From Novosphingobium mangrovisedimenti (GTDB lineage Bacteria > Pseudomonadota > Alphaproteobacteria > Sphingomonadales > Sphingomonadaceae): 64,000 nt of DNA. The stretch covers positions 124,001-188,000 of the forward strand of contig NZ_JANZXA010000002.1 of NCBI RefSeq assembly GCF_025153475.1, written 5' to 3'. Position numbers and translations under genes: made by a program. The notes beneath the pieces were generated by a model. The model was not told where the DNA came from and made no database searches. It saw only the letters and a program-made list of their open reading frames with translations. Shown in pieces: positions 28,452 through 37,068 of the stretch. Numbering within the stretch: the first letter of the stretch is position 1; each line of letters begins with the position of its first letter.

Positions 28452-29357
28452 CTATCCCCACGAAGCCGGTGACCTGTCCTCGCCTGCCGGTCGAACGCGG
28501 CTGAATGCGTAAATGCCGATGAACATGACCACACACAGCAGGACCACCGCGGCGCTCGTTGCAAGGGCATACTCCTCCCGCCATTGATCCAGACGCGGCA
28601 GCAGCAGCGCGGCGAAGGCCAGCAGGCCAAGGCCCAGATTGATAAGGCCGATCACCAGCGTCATCGCGTTCGTCATTCCGGCGACACGTTTCCGGGCCGA
28701 CCGCAGGAGGTGCACCGTGAACGCGCCGTTGGCCGTGCCGACCAGCATCATGCCGCTCCCGAAAGCAGTGCATACGATCGGCACGTAGCGCCAGTCTCCC
28801 ATGACCTTGCCCGCCACCCCAAGGCCAAGCGCTATCGCCATCGTGTCGAAGGACAAGGCGAAGAGCGCCCCGGTCAGGACGATCAGTGAATGACGCTCGG
28901 CGGGGCGAACCCACGCGCTGCGCCATCCCTGAATCCCCAGCGTCTCCGGCACGCCTCGCCGGCAGGCCAGAGCAAGATTGATGCCGCCGAGCACGGTAAG
29001 CATCGTCGCCGAAATGGCGACACCCACGGTTTCGAGCCAGGCCGGCGGCATATCCGTCTGGTCCAGATGGAAACAGGCCAGCAAGGCGACGGCGGCAACC
29101 ACCAGAACATGCCCCAGCGAAAACGAGAAACCGGCAAGGCGGGCCGACCACGGCCGTTCCAGCGCGTCGCGGCGCGCGACCGCGTCCACCACGGACAAGT
29201 GGTCCGCATCCAGCCCGTGCCTTGCACCCAGAAGGAAGGCCGTAAAGCTCAGGGCCGGAAGCGTGAGAAGTCCAAGGTCGATCACAGCTGGTATCGCGCC
29301 GGCAAGCACACTTGCCCGGCACCCCGGCGCTGCGCAAAATCGCCCCGGGGAAGCCAT
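28452..29357 (-). CDS. NiCoT-family nickel/cobalt transporter
   Basis: About 301 residues from ATG 29357; GTG 29309 and ATG 29459 are alternatives and none has a strong Shine-Dalgarno. Seven or eight membrane segments. The GARHGLDADHLSVVD stretch is the HX4DH metal-binding signature of the HoxN/NixA (NiCoT) family, and LSFDTMAIALGL matches the second family signature (FDTATE-like, here altered). It imports or exports Ni2+ or Co2+ across the inner membrane. No cobalamin riboswitch is visible upstream. It borders the metal-ATPase module. Confidence 0.85.
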   Translation of the reverse strand: MASPGRFCAAPGCRASVLAGAIPAVIDLGLLTLPALSFTAFLLGARHGLDADHLSVVDAVARRDALERPWSARLAGFSFSLGHVLVVAAVALLACFHLDQTDMPPAWLETVGVAISATMLTVLGGINLALACRRGVPETLGIQGWRSAWVRPAERHSLIVLTGALFALSFDTMAIALGLGVAGKVMGDWRYVPIVCTAFGSGMMLVGTANGAFTVHLLRSARKRVAGMTNAMTLVIGLINLGLGLLAFAALLLPRLDQWREEYALATSAAVVLLCVVMFIGIYAFSRVRPAGEDRSPASWG

Positions 29358-29622
29358 ACTTCCGGGCCAGGGGCACGAACGGCCGATACCCGTGACTGGT
29401 GCCTTCGTCGCTGCATGCAGGCGGACCTTGTATGCTCTCTCTCTCTCGAACAAATTCATACAATCCGCCGGCTGTAAAGCCATGGGCCATTCGACGTAAG
29501 CATGAGTTGCCGATTGCCCACCGACACCGACGACACGATGGGATGCCATTCGTGAATATCCCGGTCGCGGTCGGCGCCGAGAACCGCTAAGGTGATTCCC
29601 ATCTTCTGCAGAGGAACAATGG

Positions 29623-29898
29623 ATGCGTGGTTTTTTCGTGGGGTTGGCGGTTGGTGCCGGGGCGGCGCTTGCAGGCCCGTCGTATTGGCGATCGCTCCGT
29701 CCCGCAGCGAAAAGGGCCATGCGCGCCGGTATCGAAGGCTACATCGTCGCCCAGCGCGCCGTGGCCCAGATGACCGAAGAGGTCGAAGACCTGATCGCCG
29801 AGGTCTCGCACGAAATGGCGGAAGCGGCGGCCGAAGCCGCGCAGACCGGTGAAGATGTCATTCGCGCCGAAGGCGGCGCGAGCGGCGACGGACAATGA
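29623..29898 (+). CDS. DUF5132-like small membrane-associated protein
   Basis: 91 residues; GAGG lies 8 nt upstream of the ATG. An N-terminal glycine-rich hydrophobic segment (GFFVGLAVGAGAALAG) is followed by a basic patch (SLRPAAKRAMRAG) and an acidic amphipathic helix (TEEVEDLIAEVSHEMAEAA). This architecture is that of DUF5132-type proteins, which commonly sit beside HMA2-domain proteins and P-type ATPases. The stop overlaps the next gene by 4 bp, so the two are coupled. Function unknown. Confidence 0.7.
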   Translation: MRGFFVGLAVGAGAALAGPSYWRSLRPAAKRAMRAGIEGYIVAQRAVAQMTEEVEDLIAEVSHEMAEAAAEAAQTGEDVIRAEGGASGDGQ

Positions 29899-30380
29899 CC
29901 GCACCGATCAAGGCGGAACTGCGCCATCGCATGTCCGGGCGGATCCGGGTTGCGCTGGAGCACCCCTTGCCTTCGCGGGACGCGCTTGAGACTCTGGCCG
30001 GGACGTTGTCCGCGGCCAGGAACGTGGAAGAGGTCGAGATCAGGCCCCGCAGCGGCAGCCTCATCGTCCGCCATCGCGGCGCCTACGAGGATGTGTCGAG
30101 GGCACTGGCCCGGGCCGGTCTTCATATCGAGGTCAAGGAACATCCCGCCGGGCCGGCCGATCCGATCGAGCAGACGCTGTCTCGCCTGTCCACGGCGGAC
30201 GCAGTCCTCCAGCGCGTCACGAACGGGCGGATAGACATCTGGAGCGCCGGTTTTTCCGCGCTCGTCGGTGCCGGCCTCATCCAGCTCGCGCGCGGACAGG
30301 TCGCAGGTCCGGCACTGACACTGTTCGGCCAGGCCGCGACGCTCGTGATGGCCCGTCCGCTCCGACGCTTCCTCGGCTGA
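29895..30380 (+). CDS. HMA2-like domain protein
   Basis: 161 residues. The N-terminal ~70 residues (ELRHRMSGRIRVALEH ... GSLIVRHRG) form a ferredoxin-like HMA2-type domain, without the CxxC metal-binding pair of true heavy-metal-associated domains. The same pattern (VHHHVPGRTRLRLDP ... GSMLVRHP) opens the P-type ATPase on the opposite strand. Two short hydrophobic segments occupy the C-terminal half (~115-150). The last 104 bp lie antisense to the ATPase 3' end. Confidence 0.75.
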   Translation: MTAPIKAELRHRMSGRIRVALEHPLPSRDALETLAGTLSAARNVEEVEIRPRSGSLIVRHRGAYEDVSRALARAGLHIEVKEHPAGPADPIEQTLSRLSTADAVLQRVTNGRIDIWSAGFSALVGAGLIQLARGQVAGPALTLFGQAATLVMARPLRRFLG

Positions 30381-33255
30381 CGATCCGCCGGCTTTCCGCG
30401 AACAGGAAATAGGCGCCCGCAAGCGTCCCCGACAGCGCCAGATGCCCGCCAGTGGGCAAGGCTATTCCCAGCAGGCTGCGCAGGGACGGGAACACGAAAG
30501 GCGCGGCCAGCAGGCCACCGGCAACGGCCAGCGTTCCTTCGAGCCGGTGTTCGGATTCGATCAGCGCTTCTCCGGCGTTGGCCGAACGGTCCCGCAGCAC
30601 CCAGGCTTGCGCGAACTGCGCCAGCGCGAGCGTCAGGAAAGTCGTGCCGCGCACCGTGGGCCCCGGCCCGCTCCGCATCTGCCCGATGAAGTGCGCGGCC
30701 AGAGCTGCCACTGCGATGCCACTGCCATCCTTCACCATCGTCCCGATCTCGTCCCCAGTAAACAGCGGCGCCTCGGCGGCACGCGCCGGCCGGGTCATCA
30801 CGTCTCCGCGCGGCTCTGCAAGGGCCAGGCCCAGCCCCGGCAGGATATCGGTGACCAGATTGAGCCAGAACAGCTCCATCGGGGTTTCCAGCTCGCCTTG
30901 ACCGTGCAGCGATTCTCCGAGCATGACGAGCACTTCGGACAAGTTGGTCGACAGGAAATAGCGGATTGCCGTCCTGATGTTGTCATCGGTGGCCCGGCCC
31001 CGGGCGATGGCCCGTGCAAGCGCCCGCAGATCGTCATCGGCAATCACGATGTCCGCCACTTCCCGCGCGACATCGGTCCCGCCGACTCCCATGGCCACGC
31101 CGACGGAGGCCGCACGTAGCGCCGGCCCGTCGTTGATGCCGTCGCCGATCATCGCCACGCGTTTCCCGACCGCCTGAAGCCCCTTCACGATGCGAAGCTT
31201 GTCGCCGGGGCTGACCCTGGCGAACACCGATGTCTTCAGCGCCAGTTCGCCCACCTCGCGATCGTCGAGCCCGACGAAACGACTGGTTTCCACCACGGGG
31301 ATGATGCCGGTGCGCGACAGGGCAAGCGTTTCGGCGACAGCCAGCGCGGTAACCGGCTGGTCTCCGGTCAGCATGATCGTGCGAATGCCGGCCCTGTGGA
31401 ATGTCTCGATCGCCTCGCGCGCTTCGGCGCGGATGGGATCGGCAAGGGCGACGAGCCCCAGCCAGACGAGGTCGTCCGGTGCGGGCGTTCCCAGATCACC
31501 ATCGCGCCGGGCCACGCCCAGGATGCGCAGCCCCTTGGCCGCAAGCTCCTCGTTGGCCTGCAAAATCTGCCCGCGCCGCTCCGTCGAGAGCGGAACGGCA
31601 ATCCCATCGGACAGCTCGTGCGTGGCCAGCGCCAGAAGCTCGTCGGGCGCCCCCTTCATCGCGACGAGCAGGTCCTCGCCGTCGTTGTGCTCGGTCGCCA
31701 TCCAGCGCTGCTTTTCATTGCGGCTGCGGACGGTCAGGATCGGGGAGCGCACCTGCAATTCCTCGGGGTCCACGCCGACCAGCCGAGCGAAATGCAGCAG
31801 TGCCATTTCCGTTGCGGACCCCGTGCTGTCCGCTAGGCTCGCTTCGTTGCAAAGCGACACCACCTTCGCCAGCGGCCGCAGCATTTCGATGTCCGCGCGG
31901 GGCCACTCGTTGCCGGGCGAGAGGTCGAGTATCCGGCCGTCGACATGCGCGCCGACGACACGCATCCGGTTTTCCGTAAGCGTACCGGTCTTGTCGAGGC
32001 AGATGGTATCAATCGTGCCCAGCGCCTCGATGGCGGGAAGCGCGCGCACGTAGGTCTGTTCCTTCTCCATCGCCCTCGCGCCCAGCGCGAGAGTGGAGGT
32101 CGCCACGGCGGGCAGCCCTTCGGGGATAGCGGCGACGGCCAGGGCGATGGCGCTCTTGGTGATCCCCAACAAGGGTTCGCCGCGCATCAGCCCGATGGTG
32201 AAGACAAGCCCGGATGCGCCCAGGCACCCCAGTGAAAGACGCTTGCCGAGCCAGGCGAGCTGGTCCTCGATTTCCGGTCTTGGAGGGCGGGCCAGACCGA
32301 TCATGGCGCGCGTGCGGGCCATCTCGGTCTCGCTGCCCGTACCGATCACGAGGGCACGGCCATTGCCGCCGGTAACGATCGTTCCGCCGTGCAGGATGTT
32401 AGATCGTTCGGCAACGGAAGCAGGCGGCCGGTCCAGCGGCTCGGCCCACTTCTGCGCCGGCAGGCTCTCGCCGGTCAGCCCCGATTCATCGGCCGACAGG
32501 TCATGCGCTTCCAGCAAGCGCGCATCGGCCGGCACGAAGTCACCCGGCGCGAGGACAATGACGTCGCCGGGCACGATCTCGCGCGCCGGCACGGTCACGC
32601 ACACCCCGTCGCGCATGACGCTGCCGTCGCGTTCGACGGGACGCGAGAGGCGCCGAATCAGGCTCTCGGTGGCACTTTCGGAAGAAAAGCCAATGACCGC
32701 GTTCGCCACCACGACCCCCAGCGTGACGGCGGCATCGATCACCCCGCCCGTCGCGACCGACAGGATGGCCGAACCGAAAAGCAACGCGACCGGAAAGGTG
32801 GTGAACTGTTCGATCGCCATTTCGGCCGGCGAGCGCCCGGCAGGAGCGGGCGTGGCATTGTATCCGTGAACCGAAAGCCGGCGCTTTGCCTCGTCGCTTT
32901 CCAGCCCTTCCGGAGCGCTGCCAAACTCGCGCAGGATCCCGACCGTGTCCATGACCGCCATCTGGTCCAGTTCGCGCCGCGGGCTGCCGTCTGGCGCACG
33001 AAGCGTGGACACGTCGGCCCCGGGTTTACCCGGCGCCACTTTCGCCTGGTTTTCGACATGACCGTGAAGTTCGCGGGCCGACAGCGACACGGGGTGCCGG
33101 ACGAGCATGCTGCCCGACAGCGGATTCGCCGACACGACCATGCTGCCAAGCCGCGACAGCATGTCGTGGATAGCGTCGAGCGATGCGGCCTTGGGCCAGG
33201 GGTCGAGCCTGAGCCGCGTGCGTCCCGGAACATGATGATGGACGACGACAGTCAT
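30277..33255 (-). CDS. cation-transporting P-type ATPase with N-terminal HMA2-like domain
   Basis: 992 residues from ATG 33255 (MTVVVHHHVPGRTR). N-terminal CxxC-less HMA2-like domain (~1-60), cation ATPase N-terminal domain (~100-165), then helices and an actuator domain with LTGES (~residue 260). Membrane motif IPEGLPA places it with P2-type Ca/Mg/Mn-like pumps rather than P1B heavy-metal pumps. Phosphorylation site DKTGTLT is at Asp421, and the hinge motif is GDGINDGPAL. Cation unknown. The 3' end overlaps the convergent HMA2-like gene by 104 bp; the last ~35 residues are basic and low-complexity, so the native C-terminus may be dispensable. Confidence 0.92.
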   Translation of the reverse strand: MTVVVHHHVPGRTRLRLDPWPKAASLDAIHDMLSRLGSMVVSANPLSGSMLVRHPVSLSARELHGHVENQAKVAPGKPGADVSTLRAPDGSPRRELDQMAVMDTVGILREFGSAPEGLESDEAKRRLSVHGYNATPAPAGRSPAEMAIEQFTTFPVALLFGSAILSVATGGVIDAAVTLGVVVANAVIGFSSESATESLIRRLSRPVERDGSVMRDGVCVTVPAREIVPGDVIVLAPGDFVPADARLLEAHDLSADESGLTGESLPAQKWAEPLDRPPASVAERSNILHGGTIVTGGNGRALVIGTGSETEMARTRAMIGLARPPRPEIEDQLAWLGKRLSLGCLGASGLVFTIGLMRGEPLLGITKSAIALAVAAIPEGLPAVATSTLALGARAMEKEQTYVRALPAIEALGTIDTICLDKTGTLTENRMRVVGAHVDGRILDLSPGNEWPRADIEMLRPLAKVVSLCNEASLADSTGSATEMALLHFARLVGVDPEELQVRSPILTVRSRNEKQRWMATEHNDGEDLLVAMKGAPDELLALATHELSDGIAVPLSTERRGQILQANEELAAKGLRILGVARRDGDLGTPAPDDLVWLGLVALADPIRAEAREAIETFHRAGIRTIMLTGDQPVTALAVAETLALSRTGIIPVVETSRFVGLDDREVGELALKTSVFARVSPGDKLRIVKGLQAVGKRVAMIGDGINDGPALRAASVGVAMGVGGTDVAREVADIVIADDDLRALARAIARGRATDDNIRTAIRYFLSTNLSEVLVMLGESLHGQGELETPMELFWLNLVTDILPGLGLALAEPRGDVMTRPARAAEAPLFTGDEIGTMVKDGSGIAVAALAAHFIGQMRSGPGPTVRGTTFLTLALAQFAQAWVLRDRSANAGEALIESEHRLEGTLAVAGGLLAAPFVFPSLRSLLGIALPTGGHLALSGTLAGAYFLFAESRRIVSRGSVGADGPSRASRPGRTVSVPDLRPVRARAG

Positions 33256-33430
33256 CGATTCTCGGTAATGAGTCAGGCAGTTGACCAAGAGATATGCCTT
33301 GCTCAGGCTACACTTGAAAGACGCGATCTCGCCCAAAGCGCTACAAATCGCTCACGCAGCACCGGCATTGTCGGAACACCGATGGGGCGGCAGCCGGATA
33401 GGGAGGGAACGGGCGTCAGTTCTTGCAGGA

Positions 33431-34738
33431 TCAGGAAGGGCCATCCCGCATGGGCCCGAGTATCCGCCCTTTCATGTGATGGAGGCCGAACCATACGGTC
33501 ACGACGACCACCGGCACCATGAGCGCGGTGACGGCATGAACGTCCATACCCGGCACAAGGCTTTCGATGCCCTCCAGCACTTTGGCGAGAAGGCCCAGCG
33601 CATAATAGCTCACCGCCACCACCGACAGCCCCTCTACCAATTGCTGCAGGCGCAGCTGGCGCGAGGCGCTTCGCTCCATCGAGGCGAGCAGGCGGCCGTT
33701 CTGGTTCTCGATCCGGGTCTCGATGCGCGTACGAAAGAGCGACACGAACTGCGCCGTGCGCTGGGCCAGCTGGTCGGCGCGGCGGCGATGGGCCGCGCAG
33801 GTCCGTATCGCCGGCAGGAAACGGCGCTGCGTGAAGTCGGCGAGCGAGAGAAAGCCGGGACAGGGCCGGATGTGCAGGTCCGCCAGCCGCTCCTCGACGA
33901 TCGTGGCATAGGCCTCGGTCGCGCTCATCCGGTAATCCGAGGCGGTTGCCTGCGAGACCAGTTCCATCGACAGGCGCGAGACTTCCTCAAGCAGTTCGTC
34001 ATCGGTCACTTCGGGGCGGACGACGGCCTGGTTCATCGCGCCGAGCGCGGCCTCGACATGATCGAGCACCTTCCACCCATCGCGCGCGACGGGCAGGCCG
34101 AGCAGGGCCAGGTTGCGATAGTTGCCAAGCTCCTGCAGCCGTTGCAGCGTGCGCGTGAGATCGCCGCTCGACATGCCGTTCGCCGCGACCAGCATGACGC
34201 CGAAACCATCTGCCCGCAGGCGGAAATCGGACCAGATCCGCGCCGCGGCATCACCCTGCCCGCCCGAATTGATGTAGCAGGACACCAGTTCCTCTTCCGC
34301 GAACCCCATGTCCGGCAGAAGCCCGGCTGCTTCCGTCTCGTCGGCGACCAGCAGCAGGCGGGTCGCGCGGATGACCTTGCCGGGCAATGCGCAGGCCCAT
34401 TCGAGCGCCGTTTGCAGCCCTGCATCGCCCCGAGGCCCGAACAGGACCGAAACATCGCCGTTGTCCATGAACAGCGAGGTCGTGCTCGCTTCGCTGTGGC
34501 GTTCCCAGGTGAAGGCCAGCCCTGGCGCGAAACATCCTTCAAGGTGGCGGGGATTGTCACCGCTCTCCAGTTGCGCGCCTTGCGGAAGCGCCGCCATGGC
34601 AGCACGCTCCGCCTCGCGTTCCCCGGGCGCGAGCACGCGCACGAACTGGATGATCGCAGCGGGCGCATGCACCAGAGGCCAGCGGCGCAAATGCATCTCG
34701 CCGACGACCGTGCGGCGCTGCTCATGCTCATTCAGCAT
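33431..34738 (-). CDS. DUF3422 family membrane-anchored protein
   Basis: 435 residues. Long soluble region followed by two C-terminal membrane segments (~375-395 and ~400-420: SVVAVSYYALGLLAKV and ALMVPVVVVTVWFGL). Segments such as EHEQRRTVVGEMHLRRWPL at the N-terminus and RIENQNGRLLASM before the helices match the DUF3422 (COG4949) family, of unknown function. An open frame of real-gene composition; same strand as the ATPase 176 bp downstream. Confidence 0.85.
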   Translation of the reverse strand: MLNEHEQRRTVVGEMHLRRWPLVHAPAAIIQFVRVLAPGEREAERAAMAALPQGAQLESGDNPRHLEGCFAPGLAFTWERHSEASTTSLFMDNGDVSVLFGPRGDAGLQTALEWACALPGKVIRATRLLLVADETEAAGLLPDMGFAEEELVSCYINSGGQGDAAARIWSDFRLRADGFGVMLVAANGMSSGDLTRTLQRLQELGNYRNLALLGLPVARDGWKVLDHVEAALGAMNQAVVRPEVTDDELLEEVSRLSMELVSQATASDYRMSATEAYATIVEERLADLHIRPCPGFLSLADFTQRRFLPAIRTCAAHRRRADQLAQRTAQFVSLFRTRIETRIENQNGRLLASMERSASRQLRLQQLVEGLSVVAVSYYALGLLAKVLEGIESLVPGMDVHAVTALMVPVVVVTVWFGLHHMKGRILGPMRDGPS

Positions 34739-34856
34739 CCGACGTTCCCCTCACGGTGCCGAACGACCGTGCAGCAGATCCCTTGCTCATAAAGGGCCCT
34801 GCAACAACATGCCAGAAAGTATGAGGGAAAGACTGCGGTCCGCGGTCCTGCATGGA

Positions 34857-34868
34857 CCAAAGTGCAAT
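34857..34868 (+). promoter_or_regulatory. PQQ-regulon box upstream of the cytochrome c gene
   Basis: CCAAAGTGCAAT, 61 bp before the cytochrome c ATG. One of nine copies of a shared box in the 34.8-49.8 kb region (consensus CCAARGTRCAAT). Confidence 0.6.
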
Positions 34869-34929
34869 AGCAGCGGCAAACACCGCCGTGCGATGGTCCC
34901 GGCGATAATCGATCCTGGGAGACGATCAC

Positions 34930-35517
34930 ATGCGTTTTCATCTTGCCGCAAGCCTGGCGGCACTGGCGCTCGCCGGCTGTTCGGGCGGCAACGACACCAC
35001 ACCCGAGCCGTCCGCCCCCGCCACCGAGACTGCGACCGAAGCCGCTCCTGACGCCATGGAGAGCGAGCCCGCCGCGCCGGAGACACAAGCTCCCGCAGCG
35101 GAAAACACGCCGGAACCGACGCCGACCCCAACGCCAACCCCCAAGCCTTCCGCCACGCCGACCGCAAAGGCCGAACCCGCAGCCGCCGCGGCTCCCGCGC
35201 CCGAGCCGGTCAAGGTCGCCGCGGCGGGTCCACCGCCCGCCTTCGCGCGTTGCGCGGTGTGCCACAGCGCCGAAAAGGGTGCCCCCGACAAGATCGGCCC
35301 GAACCTCTTCGGCGTCTATGGCCACAAGGCCGCACAGGGCAGCTACAACTTCTCCGATGCACTTAAGAATGCCGGGCTGACGCTCGACGAGGAAACGCTC
35401 GACAAATGGATCGAGAACCCCCGCGCACTGGTACCCGGCAATCGCATGAGCTTCCCCGGCCTGAAGAACGAGGAGAAGCGCAAGGCCATCATCGAGTACC
35501 TCAAGCAGCAACAATAG
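34930..35517 (+). CDS. lipoprotein cytochrome c (class I)
   Basis: 195 residues; GGGAG lies 8 nt upstream of the ATG. Lipobox LAGC with Cys17, then an unusually long Pro/Thr/Glu/Ala-rich linker (~residues 20-100) and a single class I cytochrome c domain: haem motif CAVCH (Cys108, Cys111, His112), GPNLFGVYG and the distal Met in GNRMSFPG. This matches membrane-tethered cytochromes of the cytochrome c-550 type. Preceded by a PQQ-regulon box, so it likely carries electrons from the quinoprotein system to the respiratory chain. A strong terminator follows. Confidence 0.93.
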   Translation: MRFHLAASLAALALAGCSGGNDTTPEPSAPATETATEAAPDAMESEPAAPETQAPAAENTPEPTPTPTPTPKPSATPTAKAEPAAAAAPAPEPVKVAAAGPPPAFARCAVCHSAEKGAPDKIGPNLFGVYGHKAAQGSYNFSDALKNAGLTLDEETLDKWIENPRALVPGNRMSFPGLKNEEKRKAIIEYLKQQQ

Positions 35518-35539
35518 TCCTTGAGGCCATCACCGAGCT

Positions 35540-35574
35540 ACCCGTCGGCTGCCGCACGGCCGACGGGTCTTTTT
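35540..35574 (+). terminator. rho-independent terminator after cytochrome c
   Basis: A perfect 10-bp GC-rich stem (35540-35549 with 35559-35568), a 9-nt loop and a CTTTTT tail. It also separates the gene from the convergent CXXCW rhodanese gene. Confidence 0.9.
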
Positions 35575-35595
35575 CTGCCCGCCACGGCCCGGAAC

Positions 35596-36204
35596 TCACG
35601 GCGCTGCAATGACCTCGGGGTCGGCACGGATGAGCGTGCGTCCCGCCTCGTGCCAGCCCTCGATGCCCTCGGCCAGCCAGAGGACGTGCGGCACGCCCTC
35701 GCGCGCGAGGCGCCGCGCGGCATTCCAGCCCATCCAGCAATCGGCACGGCAGAACAGTACCACCGGCATGTCCGGACGCGCCTCGCGCGCGGCCGCGATC
35801 GCCTTGCGCAGGCCCTGCCAGAGCACCGGATCGGGCGGCGAGCGGCCGATCTCGGGATGCCACCGGGCGCCGGGAATGGTCCAGTGTTCGCTGCTGATGC
35901 GCCAGGCACCGCTCCCCGGGTCCCGCACACCGCTTTCTACCGGCAGGACATCGATGAACAGCGCATCTCGCCCGGGATCGAGTTGCAGGGCATCGGCCAG
36001 GGCAATCCGCGCCGCCGGGGCCGGTGGCCGCGTAACGGGCGCACGGAAGCGGGTCGCGCGATAGCCCTCGATGTCGAATTCGCTCGCCTGTACCTGCGCC
36101 CTCGCCGCGACAGGTGCGGGCAGCATTCCTCCCGCATCCGCTACCCCGCCGGCAAGCGCGAACACAAGCCCGAGGAAGCCTGCCGCCTGCCTGCCCATCA
36201 CCAT
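35596..36204 (-). CDS. PQQ-dependent catabolism-associated CXXCW-motif rhodanese-like protein
   Basis: 202 residues from ATG 36204, with GGAG 6 nt upstream; an upstream ATG at 36234 is less likely because the palindrome GTACCTAGGTAC would then sit in the leader. Signal peptide, then a rhodanese-like domain with FCRADCWMGWNAAR at the active-site loop (Cys152 and Cys156), the hallmark of the CXXCW family that accompanies quinoprotein dehydrogenases; here the spacing is CX3CW. Periplasmic thiol/sulfur transfer is the presumed chemistry, with the SoxYZ-like carrier as partner. Divergent from that carrier. Confidence 0.88.
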   Translation of the reverse strand: MVMGRQAAGFLGLVFALAGGVADAGGMLPAPVAARAQVQASEFDIEGYRATRFRAPVTRPPAPAARIALADALQLDPGRDALFIDVLPVESGVRDPGSGAWRISSEHWTIPGARWHPEIGRSPPDPVLWQGLRKAIAAAREARPDMPVVLFCRADCWMGWNAARRLAREGVPHVLWLAEGIEGWHEAGRTLIRADPEVIAAP

Positions 36205-36223
36205 GCCCTTCTCCATCATCGTA

Positions 36224-36235
36224 CCTAGGTACAAT
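36224..36235 (+). promoter_or_regulatory. PQQ-regulon box toward the SoxYZ-like gene
   Basis: CCTAGGTACAAT, 38 bp before ATG 36274. Embedded in the 12-bp palindrome GTACCTAGGTAC at 36221-36232. Confidence 0.5.
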
Positions 36236-36260
36236 ATGAGCGCACCACGCGGGCATCTAC

Positions 36261-36272
36261 ATTGTTCCTTGG
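36261..36272 (-). promoter_or_regulatory. PQQ-regulon box toward the CXXCW rhodanese gene
   Basis: CCAAGGAACAAT read on the minus strand, 56 bp before the rhodanese ATG at 36204. It ends one base before the start codon of the divergent carrier gene. Confidence 0.5.
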
Positions 36273-36273
36273 T

Positions 36274-37068
36274 ATGATGCGCCCGACGATCTTCCTGGCT
36301 GCCATCGCAGCCCTGCCTGCCAGCGCGTCAGCGCAGGCGCTGCCCGCCGATCCGCTGGACTCGCCGATGTGGCAGTATCACGCGGAGCGCCTCTTCGCCG
36401 GCATGCCCGTGAGCTTCGACGAGCGCGTGAAGATCGAGATGCCGATCATCGCCGAAAACCAGCATGCCTTTCCCGTCGCCATCGATGCCCGCGCCCTTCC
36501 CGGCGCGAGGCGCATCGTCCTGTTCGCCGACCTCAATCCCATCCCGGTCGCGCTCGACTATCGCCCGCTTGCCGCCGAGCCTTTCATCGCCACCCGCATC
36601 AAGCTCGACCAGGCAACCCCGGTGCGCGCCGCCGTACAGCTGGAGGACGGCTCCTGGCACCTCGCGGGCAAGTGGATAGACGCATCGGGAGGCGGATGCT
36701 CGGCCCCGCCGGTAAGCCGCGTCAGGGGCGACTGGGCCGAACATCTGGGTGAAATACGCGGGAGCGGCTGGCACGAAGGAAGCGAGACGCGCCTGCGCAT
36801 CAGCTTCCGCCACCCCATGGATACCGGGCTGGTCGAGAATATCCCGGCCTACAACATCGACAACGTTACCGTGAGCCGCGCCGACGGCACGCCCCTCGCC
36901 CGCATGCACGTCTTCGGCTCGGTGGCGGAGGACCCGGCCTTCACGGTCATCGTGGACGATCCCGCCAGGACCGCGTTCTCCGTCAGCGCGCGCGATACCG
37001 GCGGGCTCGAATTCTCGGGCTCGCTCGCCCCGGCAACGCGCCCGGTCATGGCGTCTCTCCACCCATGA
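36274..37068 (+). CDS. quinoprotein dehydrogenase-associated SoxYZ-like carrier
   Basis: 264 residues. Signal peptide to ~residue 21 (ASASAQA), a SoxY-like domain with the swinging-arm type GGGCS (Cys near residue 137), then a SoxZ-like domain, a fusion found beside PQQ dehydrogenases. The SoxYZ arm carries covalently bound sulfur in thiosulfate oxidation; in quinoprotein clusters it is proposed to relay electrons or sulfur for an unknown step. The gene overlaps the zinc hydrolase by 4 bp (ATGA), the usual partner. Confidence 0.88.
   Translation: MMRPTIFLAAIAALPASASAQALPADPLDSPMWQYHAERLFAGMPVSFDERVKIEMPIIAENQHAFPVAIDARALPGARRIVLFADLNPIPVALDYRPLAAEPFIATRIKLDQATPVRAAVQLEDGSWHLAGKWIDASGGGCSAPPVSRVRGDWAEHLGEIRGSGWHEGSETRLRISFRHPMDTGLVENIPAYNIDNVTVSRADGTPLARMHVFGSVAEDPAFTVIVDDPARTAFSVSARDTGGLEFSGSLAPATRPVMASLHP

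Noticed and set aside
29430..29448. A short TC dinucleotide repeat upstream of the Ni/Co transporter
   Set aside because: Only about five to six units and outside any convincing coding or promoter context; too short to argue for phase variation.
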